17,424 nt of DNA from an uncultured Bacteroides sp. (GTDB lineage: Bacteria; Bacteroidota; Bacteroidia; Bacteroidales; UBA11471), in contig CAJLYN010000021.1 of NCBI GenBank assembly GCA_905210875.1, positions 1 to 17,424 on the forward strand, written 5' to 3'. Shown piece after piece: positions 7,312 to 16,256 of this stretch. Below the pieces are notes generated by a model that was not told the DNA's origin, searched no databases, and was given only the letters and a program-made list of their open reading frames with translations. Position 1 is the first letter of the stretch. Every line of letters begins with the position of its first letter. The position numbers and the translations under genes were made by a program.

Positions 7312-8727
7312 ATGCAAAAACTCCTCATATCCATACTTGTAACGGGACTTTTGTCGGCAACCGGCACCGTTCGTGCCGGCTCATACACACCGATTGATAC
7401 CACAAACCACCCGGCACCTACCCACTTCTCAACCGGCATTTCGACAGGGAACAGACTTTACTACCGCCCACTCTTTGACGAACGACAGCAACGCAAACTC
7501 GACGCACAAACGTCAAAAGAATGGTTTAAGATGACCCACATTGCCGGTCCGCTTATAATAAGCGGGGTCGCCTTTGAATGGGCCAAACAACCCATCAACG
7601 ACCTGCGCAACGCTTATGTCCCCAACTTCCGGCATAAATACGACGACTACCTGCAATATGCCCCGGCAGCACTTATGCTTGGACTGAAAGTCGGAGGCGT
7701 GAAAAGTTACAGTTCGTGGGGACGTATGCTCACTGCCGATGCCTTCTCCGTTGCCATAATGGCCACCCTTGTCAATGGCATCAAATACACAGCCAAGTCA
7801 CAACGGCCTAACTCAGGAAGCCACAACTCTTTTCCGTCGGGACACACGGCAACCGCCTTCATGGCAGCTACCATGCTACACAAAGAATACGGAATGCGCA
7901 GTCCCTGGTACAGCGTGGCCGGCTACACCATAGCCACTGCTACCGCCTACTCCCGACTGCTCAACAACCGGCACTGGATTTCGGACGTACTGGCCGGTGC
8001 TGGTATCGGTATCTTGTCGACCGAACTGGGATATTGGATTACCGGCTTAATATTTAAAGATAAAGGTATTGAATGGGGACAATATGACTATGATACGACC
8101 TTCCCCGACCGCACTCCCTCATTTATCGGCCTCTACACCGGCTATGTATTCATGCCCCATGAAATACAGCTATCCGACGGACTGGTATTCCACACCTCGC
8201 CAGGCGCCAGTTCGGGTATAGAAGGAGCCTGGTTTATAAACAATTATGTAGGTGTAGGAGGCAAAGCTATTGCCTCTCACGTGCCTACACAGTTGCAGAG
8301 AGATGCCACCTTTGCCTCCTACATGAAACTCCCCAACACCCAGATTACCGAGAATGGCATGGATTTTATTTCGGCCGCTATTGGTGCCTATTTCGATTGC
8401 GCACTGACTTATCGCTGGTCTGTGGGTAGTAAATTATTGGCCGGATATTCATTTGCCGATGCCCAGACACTCTATCTCACATCTGACGACAATGAGAATA
8501 AAACTCCGTTTTTCAAACTGAAAGAGATGCATGCACCCAACTTTCAAACGGGACTCAGCCTCTCTTATTGGGCCAAATTGAAATTGGGATTCAGACTCTT
8601 TTTCGATTATACCCTCACTCCTACCCGATACCGTTATTATTTTGCCGACCAACCGGATGCTGTAACGAGCATAAATAAAAATCTGTCTTCCTTTACCTTG
8701 GGAGCATCGGTCAATATCCTGCTATAA
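7312..8727 (+). CDS. PAP2-family phosphatase with C-terminal outer-membrane-barrel-like domain
   Basis: From this start the protein has 471 residues and begins with a Sec signal (residues 1-22, VRA before Gly23). Longer starts at 7180 and 7279 would add a poorly hydrophobic, atypical N-terminus, so I prefer 7312. The three PAP2 phosphatase motifs are complete: K-x6-RP (Lys158, Arg165-Pro166), PSGH (175-178) and SR-x5-H-x3-D (Ser214, Arg215, His221, Asp225). They predict a lipid phosphate or pyrophosphate phosphatase acting on the periplasmic side. After about residue 245 the sequence changes to alternating aromatic and polar strands (GLYTGYVFMP, AIGAYFDCALTYRW, GLSLSYWAKLKLGFRLFFDY) and ends FTLGASVNILL, as in outer-membrane barrels. 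Possible substrates are undecaprenyl pyrophosphate or lipid A phosphates; neither can be chosen from sequence. Its last codons overlap the stop of the convergent SDR gene. Confidence 0.85.
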   Translation: MQKLLISILVTGLLSATGTVRAGSYTPIDTTNHPAPTHFSTGISTGNRLYYRPLFDERQQRKLDAQTSKEWFKMTHIAGPLIISGVAFEWAKQPINDLRNAYVPNFRHKYDDYLQYAPAALMLGLKVGGVKSYSSWGRMLTADAFSVAIMATLVNGIKYTAKSQRPNSGSHNSFPSGHTATAFMAATMLHKEYGMRSPWYSVAGYTIATATAYSRLLNNRHWISDVLAGAGIGILSTELGYWITGLIFKDKGIEWGQYDYDTTFPDRTPSFIGLYTGYVFMPHEIQLSDGLVFHTSPGASSGIEGAWFINNYVGVGGKAIASHVPTQLQRDATFASYMKLPNTQITENGMDFISAAIGAYFDCALTYRWSVGSKLLAGYSFADAQTLYLTSDDNENKTPFFKLKEMHAPNFQTGLSLSYWAKLKLGFRLFFDYTLTPTRYRYYFADQPDAVTSINKNLSSFTLGASVNILL

Positions 8728-9657
8728 ACGGGCATGCATTCCATGTAAATAATCGGTAAGTAACGTCAGTTGGCCCCCAAACAAAAACGGAGTTACCTCT
8801 TTCTGCGAAAACCAACGCCTAATACGCTGCCCCAGTTGAGTCTCTTGTGCATGACGGGCAAGAATTCTTCTCATGGTACTATCGCTCACATCATAACTGT
8901 TCATCGATACAGCCTTTGCCACAGAGCACAACCTATCAACCGTATCTTGCGGTATCTTCATCCGAGAAAGAATAGCTCGGTAAAACGACAAGCTAATTGA
9001 TTCGTACCGCACACTCCGTGCGTAATATTGTGACAGATTGACCGCTATATCTTTAAACGAATAGGTAATTTCATGACTCAGCGTAAATATACGATTTTCT
9101 GCCGGGACATTTCCGGCCACATAAGGATATATGGCATCGGCAACATCATATACCGAAACAAACGCAATGCGCCCGTTACCAGCAGGATAATATATGCCAC
9201 TGGCCTGATTGGTACCAATAAGCAGCGGTAAATTTTCCATGAAAATATTCACCCGGAAAATGATATAAGGAATGCCACAAGCTCTGATACACATTTCTGT
9301 TTCTCTATTCTCCTTCATCGGGAGTGACACAGAATCACTGTTCCCGACCGAACTGACAAACACCACTTTCTTAACTCCGGAGACAGCTGCTTCGTGCAGA
9401 ATATTGACATAGAACGAACGGTGGTCGGAAAACAAATTAAATGAACACAGAAACAACGTATCTACCCCTTGCAATGCGTTACCAAGCAAAATCTGATCAT
9501 AAAACGGAACTGCGAAGGGTACAAAACCGTCGTCACGACACAATTGCCCGCAATAAGTTTCCAGCACACGCACCAGCGCATGCTCTTTTCTTCTTGACAA
9601 CAATTGCAACATGGCATACCCCACGGGTGAATTTGCAACATCTGAAATCAAAATCAT
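8722..9657 (-). CDS. NmrA-like atypical short-chain dehydrogenase/reductase family protein
   Basis: A 311-residue protein with the order of an NmrA/SDR_a5-type NAD(P)-binding fold: an N-terminal beta strand and loop (ILISDVANSPVG), GVDTLFLCS, then AAVSGVKKVVFVSSVGNSDS, then ENRETEMCIRACGIPYIIFR, which matches the KxxtExxLraSGipyTIlRp block of this family. FVSVYDVADAI fits the usual dVadv helix. The glycine-rich loop is degenerate: the usual TGATGxxG is replaced by SDVANSPVG with only the last glycine kept, so cofactor binding may be altered. The C-terminal third (about 210-311) has no motif I recognise. It is the last gene of the minus-strand run, 45 bases after nhaA. Function and substrate are unknown; quinone or sugar-nucleotide chemistry cannot be claimed. 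Confidence 0.75.
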   Translation of the reverse strand: MILISDVANSPVGYAMLQLLSRRKEHALVRVLETYCGQLCRDDGFVPFAVPFYDQILLGNALQGVDTLFLCSFNLFSDHRSFYVNILHEAAVSGVKKVVFVSSVGNSDSVSLPMKENRETEMCIRACGIPYIIFRVNIFMENLPLLIGTNQASGIYYPAGNGRIAFVSVYDVADAIYPYVAGNVPAENRIFTLSHEITYSFKDIAVNLSQYYARSVRYESISLSFYRAILSRMKIPQDTVDRLCSVAKAVSMNSYDVSDSTMRRILARHAQETQLGQRIRRWFSQKEVTPFLFGGQLTLLTDYLHGMHARL

Positions 9658-9702
9658 AGTGAGAGGATTTGCAAGAAAAACACCTCTCCTACCCGATTTG
9701 TT

Positions 9703-11052
9703 TCATTCATTCACCACCTTTCGCGGTAACGAAATCTTAAGAATGAGATAACCGATAATTCCCGACAACAACGAACCAGCCAAAATACCAAGTTTGGCCT
9801 GACTCAGTAACATAATATTTGCCTCACTGTCAAGCGGGAAAGACAAATTGGCAATAAACAGTGATACAGTAAAACCTATTCCTCCCAATGCCGATACACC
9901 AGCTACCATAGGCCATGTTGCCACAGATGGCATTTTCACCCAACCCAATGCCACAGGTATATATGAGAAGAGCATGATGCCGATGAATTTTCCGGCTACC
10001 AAAGCCACCCACACCGAAAGGCTAATACCTTGAAAAAGTGAAGAGAAAGCTATTCCTGACAAGGAAATGCCAGCATTGGCAAAGGCAAAAAGAGGAATAA
10101 TCAAATAGTTAACAAGCGGATGTAATGTATCTTCCAAGTCTTGCAACGGGCTTATCACCTTGTCCGAAGCCGATTCTACACTTTTCAAAGCATTCATCTG
10201 TTCAGACGAAAGGATATAGGTCTCACCCCGTCTGACAGGCTTTGCTTGCGGGAAATCCTTCACTGCTTCGCATATTTCATCTATGAAATGGCGCGTATTC
10301 ATCACCGGGTGGGCAGGCACACAAAAGGCTGCCAACACACCGGCTATGGTGGGATGTATGCCTGAATGAAGAAAAAAATACCACACAATCACCGCACCAA
10401 GAAGATAAAAAAGCTTACTGTTGATATGCAACCGCGACCCCAAAAGCATCAGAGCAAGCACCCCGATGGAATAGAGTAACCACATAGCCGAGAGTTCCTC
10501 GGTATAAAAAACAGCAATGACCAAGATACCGCCTATATCATCGGCCACAGCCAAGGTTGCCAGAAATATTTTCAATCCGATAGGGACTCTCTTTCCAAAC
10601 ATACTTAAAATGCCCAATGAGAATGCGATATCGGTAGCCATAGGTATGGCACTCCCTTGTAAAACTGTCGCGTCGGACGACATTAACCGATATATTGTTA
10701 TAGGCATTATGATACCACCAACAGCGGCTATGACCGGCAAAAGGGCCTTTTTTATCGAGGACAACTCTCCCACCAGGACCTCTCGCTTTATTTCCAAACC
10801 CACGGAGAAGAAAAACACCGCCATCAAGGCATCATTGATTACCTGCATCAGAGTCATCGGGTGACCCTGATGTTCAAAAAGATTGAAGCCTCCGATTTGA
10901 AATAGAACAGGCTGTTGCCACCACGAAAAATAGAGAGCCTGCCACGGACTGTTAGCCACAACCATAGCCAACACCGTAACAGCAATCAGTACATAACCGC
11001 CATTGGCATAATTGTGTAACGACTTGCGCAAAGCATAGATGCGGTCTATCAT
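9703..11052 (-). CDS. nhaA: Na+/H+ antiporter NhaA
   Basis: An inner-membrane antiporter that expels sodium in exchange for protons, helping pH and sodium homeostasis. The 449 residues contain about a dozen hydrophobic segments. FFFSVGLEIKREVLVGEL at about 81-97 is the standard NhaA helix 2-3 region. ATDIAFSLGIL (139-149) carries Asp141, and LAVADDIGGILVIAVFYT holds the ion-binding pair Asp171-Asp172, matching Asp163-Asp164 of the E. coli protein; Asp141 matches its Asp133. A hydrophilic insert at about 255-300 lengthens it relative to E. coli NhaA (388 residues), which is common in this phylum. It starts 61 bases after lepA and probably shares its transcript; no separate promoter motif was seen in that gap. 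Confidence 0.95.
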   Translation of the reverse strand: MIDRIYALRKSLHNYANGGYVLIAVTVLAMVVANSPWQALYFSWWQQPVLFQIGGFNLFEHQGHPMTLMQVINDALMAVFFFSVGLEIKREVLVGELSSIKKALLPVIAAVGGIIMPITIYRLMSSDATVLQGSAIPMATDIAFSLGILSMFGKRVPIGLKIFLATLAVADDIGGILVIAVFYTEELSAMWLLYSIGVLALMLLGSRLHINSKLFYLLGAVIVWYFFLHSGIHPTIAGVLAAFCVPAHPVMNTRHFIDEICEAVKDFPQAKPVRRGETYILSSEQMNALKSVESASDKVISPLQDLEDTLHPLVNYLIIPLFAFANAGISLSGIAFSSLFQGISLSVWVALVAGKFIGIMLFSYIPVALGWVKMPSVATWPMVAGVSALGGIGFTVSLFIANLSFPLDSEANIMLLSQAKLGILAGSLLSGIIGYLILKISLPRKVVNE

Positions 11053-11113
11053 TTTTTCTTAGTTTCTCCGATAAAACAATCCCGGCCTCATTTAGTTTGT
11101 TTCGGCGTCAACA

Positions 11114-12901
11114 TCAGTCAAGTTTCAGCACGGCCAAGAAAGCTTTTTGAGGCACTTCAACCGTACCAATTTGCTTCATGCGTTTTTTACCTTTCTTCTG
11201 CTTCTCCAACAATTTACGCTTACGGCTGATATCGCCTCCATAACATTTGGCCGTCACATCTTTACGCACGGCTTTGACGGTCTCTCGGGCTATAATCTTG
11301 GCACCGATGGCCGCCTGTATGGCAATATCGAATTGTTGACGGGGTATCAGTTCTTTGAGTTTTTCACACATGCGACGACCGAAGCTCACGGCATTGTCGG
11401 CATGGGTCAAGGTCGAGAGTGCATCGACCGACTCTCCGTTGAGCAAAATATCAAGTTTCACCAATTTCGACGGGCGAAAATCGTGCAGATGATAATCGAA
11501 CGATGCATATCCTTTTGAAATGCTTTTCAACTTATCATAAAAATCAATCACTATTTCTCCCAGTGGCAAGTCATATATAAGTTCTACACGATTTCCAGAA
11601 ATATATTCCTGTTTTACCAACTCACCACGTTTGCCCAGACACAAGGTCATGATAGGCCCTATATAGTCGGTTACCGTAATGACAGAAGCTCTTATGTATG
11701 GTTCTTCGATATGGTCGATGAGCGTAATGTCGGGCAATCCCGAGGGATTATGCACCTCAATCATGTTTCCTTTCTTGTCGTACACTTTATAGGAAACATT
11801 GGGTACAGTGGTAATAACGTCCATATCAAACTCACGGTCGAGTCGTTCTTGAACAATTTCCATATGAAGAAGTCCCAAAAATCCACAACGGAAACCAAAT
11901 CCGAGAGCTACGGAAGACTCGGGTTGGAAGGTAAGAGAGGCATCGTTGAGTTGCAATTTTTCAAGGGACGAACGCAAATCCTCAAAATCCTCACTTTCAA
12001 TAGGATAAACACCAGCAAACACCATAGGTTTTACCTCTTCGAACCCATCTATGGCCTCAGAGCAGGGCCGATCGATGTGTGTAATGGTATCTCCCACTTT
12101 CACTTCTCGCGAGGTTTTTATTCCGGATATGATATATCCCACATCGCCTGTACGCAACTCCTGGCGAGGCGACATATCGAGTTTTAAGACGCCTATCTCG
12201 TCGGCCTCATACTCTTTACCGGTAGCCACAAACTTCACCTTGTCGCCGGTATGTATCACACCGTTCACTATCTTGAAATAAGCTATAATACCTCTAAAAG
12301 AATTGAATACAGAGTCGAATATCAAACATTGCAAAGGAGCCTCCGGATCTCCGTCAGGAGCCGGCACTCGCTCAACAATGGCATTTAGTATCTCCTCGAC
12401 TCCTTGTCCGGTCTTTCCACTTGCCCGCAATATCTCTTCCCGTTTGCAACCAAGCAACTCTACGATCTGGTCTTCGACCTCATCGGGCATGGCGCTGTCG
12501 AGATCTATCTTGTTCATGACCGGAATAATTTCGAGATCATTCTCAATAGCCATATACAGGTTCGATATAGTCTGTGCTTGTATTCCCTGCGATGCATCTA
12601 CAATCAGCAACGCACCTTCACAAGCAGCTATTGAACGCGATACTTCGTACGAAAAATCGACATGGCCCGGAGTGTCTATCAGGTTGAGAATATAATTTTC
12701 ACCCTTGTACATATACTCCATCTGTATGGCATGACTTTTAATCGTAATGCCACGTTCCCTCTCCAAATCCATATTATCGAGCACCTGATCTTGCAGGTCT
12801 TTGGGTGCGATGGTGTGGGTAAATTCCAACAGACGGTCGGCCAAGGTACTTTTACCATGGTCGATATGGGCTATAATGCAGAAATTGCGTATATTCTTCA
12901 T
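11114..12901 (-). CDS. lepA: Elongation factor 4 (LepA), ribosome back-translocase GTPase
   Basis: A 595-residue translational GTPase. The G-domain motifs are complete: AHIDHGKS (11-18), RGITIKS (50-56, switch I), DTPGH (76-80) and NKID (130-133). The LepA-specific C-terminal domain is visible near the end ([20 protein letters not shown] and [12 protein letters not shown]). An ATG four codons upstream at 12913 is in frame, but LepA proteins of this group begin MKNIRNF, so I chose 12901. It follows the broken mscS gene by 86 bases, in which an exact TAnnTTTG motif suggests independent transcription, so the upstream frameshift should not silence it. nhaA lies downstream on the same strand. Confidence 0.97.
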   Translation of the reverse strand: MKNIRNFCIIAHIDHGKSTLADRLLEFTHTIAPKDLQDQVLDNMDLERERGITIKSHAIQMEYMYKGENYILNLIDTPGHVDFSYEVSRSIAACEGALLIVDASQGIQAQTISNLYMAIENDLEIIPVMNKIDLDSAMPDEVEDQIVELLGCKREEILRASGKTGQGVEEILNAIVERVPAPDGDPEAPLQCLIFDSVFNSFRGIIAYFKIVNGVIHTGDKVKFVATGKEYEADEIGVLKLDMSPRQELRTGDVGYIISGIKTSREVKVGDTITHIDRPCSEAIDGFEEVKPMVFAGVYPIESEDFEDLRSSLEKLQLNDASLTFQPESSVALGFGFRCGFLGLLHMEIVQERLDREFDMDVITTVPNVSYKVYDKKGNMIEVHNPSGLPDITLIDHIEEPYIRASVITVTDYIGPIMTLCLGKRGELVKQEYISGNRVELIYDLPLGEIVIDFYDKLKSISKGYASFDYHLHDFRPSKLVKLDILLNGESVDALSTLTHADNAVSFGRRMCEKLKELIPRQQFDIAIQAAIGAKIIARETVKAVRKDVTAKCYGGDISRKRKLLEKQKKGKKRMKQIGTVEVPQKAFLAVLKLD

Positions 12902-12926
12902 TCTACGGTTCAAATAGATTTCAGTA

Positions 12927-12934
12927 CAAAGGTA
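12927..12934 (-). promoter_or_regulatory. Bacteroidetes -7 promoter motif for lepA
   Basis: On the minus strand this reads TACCTTTG, an exact TAnnTTTG match, ending 25 bases before the preferred lepA ATG. The upstream side is T-rich without a recognisable TTTG -33 element. The implied leader is about 20 bases. Confidence 0.5.
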
Positions 12935-12987
12935 AAGAAAAAAGGCGAATTAAAAAAAGAGCTTTGCGTGCTCCCTACCGTGTGATA

Positions 12988-14206
12988 TCAAGACTTCATC
13001 GAAGAGTTGGAACAGATATTTGACAATTTTATATCTTGGATATCAAGCCCCGAAGGACGTTGGTATATACGTAAACCAAACTCGGGGAGCATGGCCAGCA
13101 GGTGATCAAAAATTTCGCCCTGGCTATTTTCATAACATATCCAATTGGTGTCCCGGGTAAAGCAGTAGACTTCCAAAGGAATACCCTCAGCAGTCGGTTG
13201 CATCATACGCACCATCTGCAACATCTCGGCATGGATATACGGAGAGTTCTTCAGATAGTTCAAAACATATTTTCTATACACGTAAAGATTGACAAGGCGC
13301 CCCTTAGCCTCGTCGGTTTCATCAATCCAATGTTGTTCCTTAAAATGTCGGCATTCTTCGGCCGTACAGAAGCGCACCGATGGTGCATCAATAAGGAGTG
13401 AACGCTTTATGCGTCTTCCTCCACAATCATACATGCCTCGCCAGTTCTGAAATGAATCGCTGACCAATGCATACGGCGGTATCGTTGTGATGGTTTTATC
13501 GAAATTCTGGATTTTCACCGTTGTGAGTGTAACCTCAGTAACGTAACCATCAGCGCCATATTTACTCATGGTTATCCAATCGCCCGGACGTAACATGTCA
13601 TTGGCCGACAGTTGCACGCCGGCCACCAGTCCCAAGATACTGTCTTTGAAAATCAACATCAGTATGGCTGGCACCCAGACCTGCCAGTATCGTTGTCGCA
13701 TTTTTGCCAAGAAGTACGCTTATAATGAGTATCACACCGATGCAGCCCGATATGAGAACCACCATTTGGTAAACTCCCTTCAAAGGGCGGGAACGCAAGG
13801 TTTCGTTCATGCTCGAAATCTTGTACAACGTTCCCATCACCGTGTTGATGAGCATCAACGAAACAATGATAAGATATATCTGCGTAATGCGCAAACAGAT
13901 ATCCAGAAAATACGGTTCGCCTTTAAACGCAACGGGCAGGAACAAATACCATACGACAGGAGGTATGATGCGGGCAGCCTTGTGCAAAACTTCATCTTTG
14001 AAAAGATGATCGTCCCACTGAATTTTTGTGCGGTGACTTATCTTCTGCAATACAGGGATAAAGAAGTGCCGAAATATTTTTGCCAACAAAAGGGTTAGCA
14101 GCCAAATAATGAGAAGCCAAACGACTCTTTTTCCCCATTCAATTTCCATTTGACTCCATTCAAATCTGAGGAAGAAGCGCTCGATTTCATTTTCCAGCCA
14201 ATCCAT
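12988..14206 (-). pseudogene. YbdG-like MscS-family mechanosensitive channel, frameshifted
   Basis: The gene is split between two frames. The first part (14206 down to about 13667, 180 codons) gives an N-terminal membrane region with helices at WLLIIWLLTLLLA, RIIPPVVWYLFLPVAF, LRITQIYLIIVSLMLI and VVLISGCIGVILIISVLL, ending in the pore-helix start GKNATTILAGLGAS. Read on in that frame it becomes unrelated sequence until a stop near 13598. The second part resumes one base later in another frame as ILMLIFKDSILGLVAG, the rest of the MscS pore, then GDWITM and the beta domain, and NWRGMYDCGGRRIKRSL, which resembles YbdG. Rejoined, it is about 405-407 residues, normal for this group. The join GCC-AGC-C-ATA fits loss of five bases from a GCC-rich stretch. 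It may be a true pseudogene, a phase-variable gene or a sequence error. Confidence 0.85.
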
Positions 14207-14255
14207 TTTTAGAAAAATTTTCAGAAAGATCTATCAACCCATATTCAACCGTTCT

Positions 14256-15644
14256 CTATTTCACCATCGACGCAATTACCGCCATAATATCCGAAGCCTT
14301 CTGCTCTGCCAATTCGGTTGTAGCCGCCTCAGCATAGACTCGGATTATAGGTTCGGTATTCGACTTGCGAAGATGTACCCAACCATCGGGAAAATCGATT
14401 TTCACTCCGTCGATATCGGTAACCTCATACGCGGCATACTTTACTTTTACGGCTTGAAGCAAAGCATCTACATCGATAGCCGGCGTGAGATCAATGCGCT
14501 GTTTGGTCATGGCATATGAAGGGTATGTAGCCCGCAACTCACTTACGCGTTTCTTCTCTTTGGCCAGATGGGTCAGGAACAAGGCTATGCCCACCAAGGC
14601 ATCTCGGCCGTAATGGCTTTCCGGATAGATTACTCCACCGTTGCCCTCACCACCTATTACAGCCCCGGTTTCCTTCATCTTGGCTACCACATTCACTTCT
14701 CCTACGGCTGCCGCATTATATGCACCACCGTGTGCCAGAGTTACGTCGCGCAACGCCCGTGACGAACTGAGATTAGACACCGTATTGCCAGGGGTATGAC
14801 GTAAAACATAGTCGGCCACAGAAACAAGGGTGTACTCCTCGCCAAACATCTCGCCGTTCTCACAGACAATAGCCAATCGGTCTACATCGGGATCGACCAC
14901 AAAACCGACATCGGCCACACCGCTTTTCATCAAATCGGATATTTCGGTCAAATGCTGTGGAAGCGGCTCTGGGTTATGAGGGAAGTGTCCGTCGGGCTGA
15001 CAATTGAGACGAATGATTTTCTTCACGCCCAAAGCTTCGAGCAATGCCGGGATAGCCAGACCACCTACCGAGTTCACACAGTCAATAGCTACCGAGAAAT
15101 TAGCCTTTGCAATAGCATCAACATCGACCAATTTCAGAGACAATACATTATCTATATGCCTCTTTATTGATGAGTTATCTGTTTTTACATGTCCCAAGTT
15201 CTCGATATCAGCAAAAGTGAAATCCTCGGACTCCGCTATGTGTAACACTTCATTACCTTCTGCGGCATTCAAGAATTCGCCCCGTTGATTCAGAAGTTTC
15301 AGGGCATTCCACTGTTTGGGATTGTGGCTGGCAGTCAATATGATTCCTCCACAGGCCGACTCCCAGGTAACAGCCAGTTCGGTCGTAGGGGTTGTTGCCA
15401 AGCCCAGGTCGACGACATCAAAGCCCATACCCATAAGAGTACCTATCACGCAATGAGCTACCATTTCGCCCGAGACACGAGCATCACGACCCACGACAAT
15501 TTTTCGTACGGGCAATGTTGTCGTACGCTGGATAAATGTGGCATAAGCCGCTGTAAACTTGACAATGTCGAGAGGATTCAACCCTTCACCGGCTTTACCT
15601 CCGATGGTACCTCTGATTCCTGAAATAGACTTAATCAACGACAT
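14256..15644 (-). CDS. glmM: Phosphoglucosamine mutase (alpha-phosphohexomutase family)
   Basis: Converts glucosamine-6-phosphate to glucosamine-1-phosphate on the route to UDP-N-acetylglucosamine for peptidoglycan and LPS. At 462 residues it has all four family elements: the phosphoserine loop TASHNP (104-109, Ser106), the metal-binding DPDVDR (251-256), the sugar-binding GEGNGG (332-337) and the phosphate-binding RKSNTEP (426-432). The GEGNGG sugar loop is the wording of archaeal and Bacteroidetes phosphoglucosamine mutases, not the GEMSGH of phosphomannomutases, which supports glmM over pgm/manB, although a broader specificity cannot be excluded. The start MSLIKSISGIRGT is typical. It begins 10 bases after the DUF4827-like gene and is followed at 49 bases by the broken mscS gene. 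Confidence 0.9.
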   Translation of the reverse strand: MSLIKSISGIRGTIGGKAGEGLNPLDIVKFTAAYATFIQRTTTLPVRKIVVGRDARVSGEMVAHCVIGTLMGMGFDVVDLGLATTPTTELAVTWESACGGIILTASHNPKQWNALKLLNQRGEFLNAAEGNEVLHIAESEDFTFADIENLGHVKTDNSSIKRHIDNVLSLKLVDVDAIAKANFSVAIDCVNSVGGLAIPALLEALGVKKIIRLNCQPDGHFPHNPEPLPQHLTEISDLMKSGVADVGFVVDPDVDRLAIVCENGEMFGEEYTLVSVADYVLRHTPGNTVSNLSSSRALRDVTLAHGGAYNAAAVGEVNVVAKMKETGAVIGGEGNGGVIYPESHYGRDALVGIALFLTHLAKEKKRVSELRATYPSYAMTKQRIDLTPAIDVDALLQAVKVKYAAYEVTDIDGVKIDFPDGWVHLRKSNTEPIIRVYAEAATTELAEQKASDIMAVIASMVK

Positions 15645-15654
15645 AAATGTGATA

Positions 15655-16251
15655 TCAATTTTCTTTAAGATTATATTTTATGGTATACAAATAAGGGATA
15701 ACATCGGATATTTCGCTCGAAAATCCCATTTTCGAGGGGACTACCAGCCGCAGCAATGCTCCGTTACCAACATATTGCAACGGATACTGTATACCCAATC
15801 CATATTCAAAGTACATTGAATAGTTTGACCCGGTCTGTGTCGTGTAGGTAAAATAGTATTGGTCGCTGCTGCCACTTGCATCGCTCATGTTTCCCGTTGT
15901 CGATATGATACCGTCAGCCCAGTCGGTAAGGCTCATACGTGTATAACGGAAATAGACTTTATCACCGGCAACAAAAAAATGACGGGTAGAGTCGAGATAA
16001 CCTATCGATAAGATTTGCATATAGACTTCATCTTGTAGCCTGTAATAGGGAGGATTTTCGGAATTTTCTTCCGTCAGGAAATTCCCGTCGGCAGGGATAT
16101 CGGCCACCCAACGTCCATCGGAAGTAAGATATTTCTCTATGGCGTTATCCTCCTCTTCACGCAATTCAATATATGTCTTACCATCATCACATGCCACAAA
16201 GGCACACAACGAGAAAAACAACGAGATGGTTACAAACAACTTCATATTCAT
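15655..16251 (-). CDS. DUF4827-like lipoprotein with FKBP-like C-terminal region
   Basis: A 198-residue lipoprotein: hydrophobic signal (LFVTISLFFSLCAFVA), Cys21 and then DDGK. Met3 is an alternative start (16245). It resembles the Bacteroidales family DUF4827, whose role is not established as far as I know. The second half runs GDKVYFRYTRMSL ... LLRLVVPSKMGF ... VIPYLYTIKYNL, which follows the strand order of FKBP-type peptidyl-prolyl isomerases (GxxVxvxY, then lxIPsxlaYG, then iPxxtlxfxveL). The aromatic catalytic residues cannot be verified by eye, so enzyme activity is not claimed. It sits only 5 bases after the DHH gene and 10 before glmM, so translation of the three is probably coupled. 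The envelope location fits a role linked to cell-wall synthesis, but this is inference. Confidence 0.65.
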   Translation of the reverse strand: MNMKLFVTISLFFSLCAFVACDDGKTYIELREEEDNAIEKYLTSDGRWVADIPADGNFLTEENSENPPYYRLQDEVYMQILSIGYLDSTRHFFVAGDKVYFRYTRMSLTDWADGIISTTGNMSDASGSSDQYYFTYTTQTGSNYSMYFEYGLGIQYPLQYVGNGALLRLVVPSKMGFSSEISDVIPYLYTIKYNLKEN

Positions 16252-16256
16252 ACTTA

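Noticed and set aside
9661..9688. Inverted repeat GAGAGG ... CCTCTC between nhaA and the SDR gene, considered as a terminator
   Set aside because: Only six paired bases with a 16-base loop and no T-tract following on the minus strand; too weak to call.
13666..13666. Programmed ribosomal frameshifting in the mscS gene
   Set aside because: No slippery heptamer is seen at the junction (GCC AGC C ATA), and two alanine codons expected from homologues are missing, which points to a deletion rather than recoding.
13568..14098. 176-codon plus-strand frame crossing the mscS frameshift
   Set aside because: The opposite strand encodes recognisable channel sequence on both sides of the break; this frame shows no family features.
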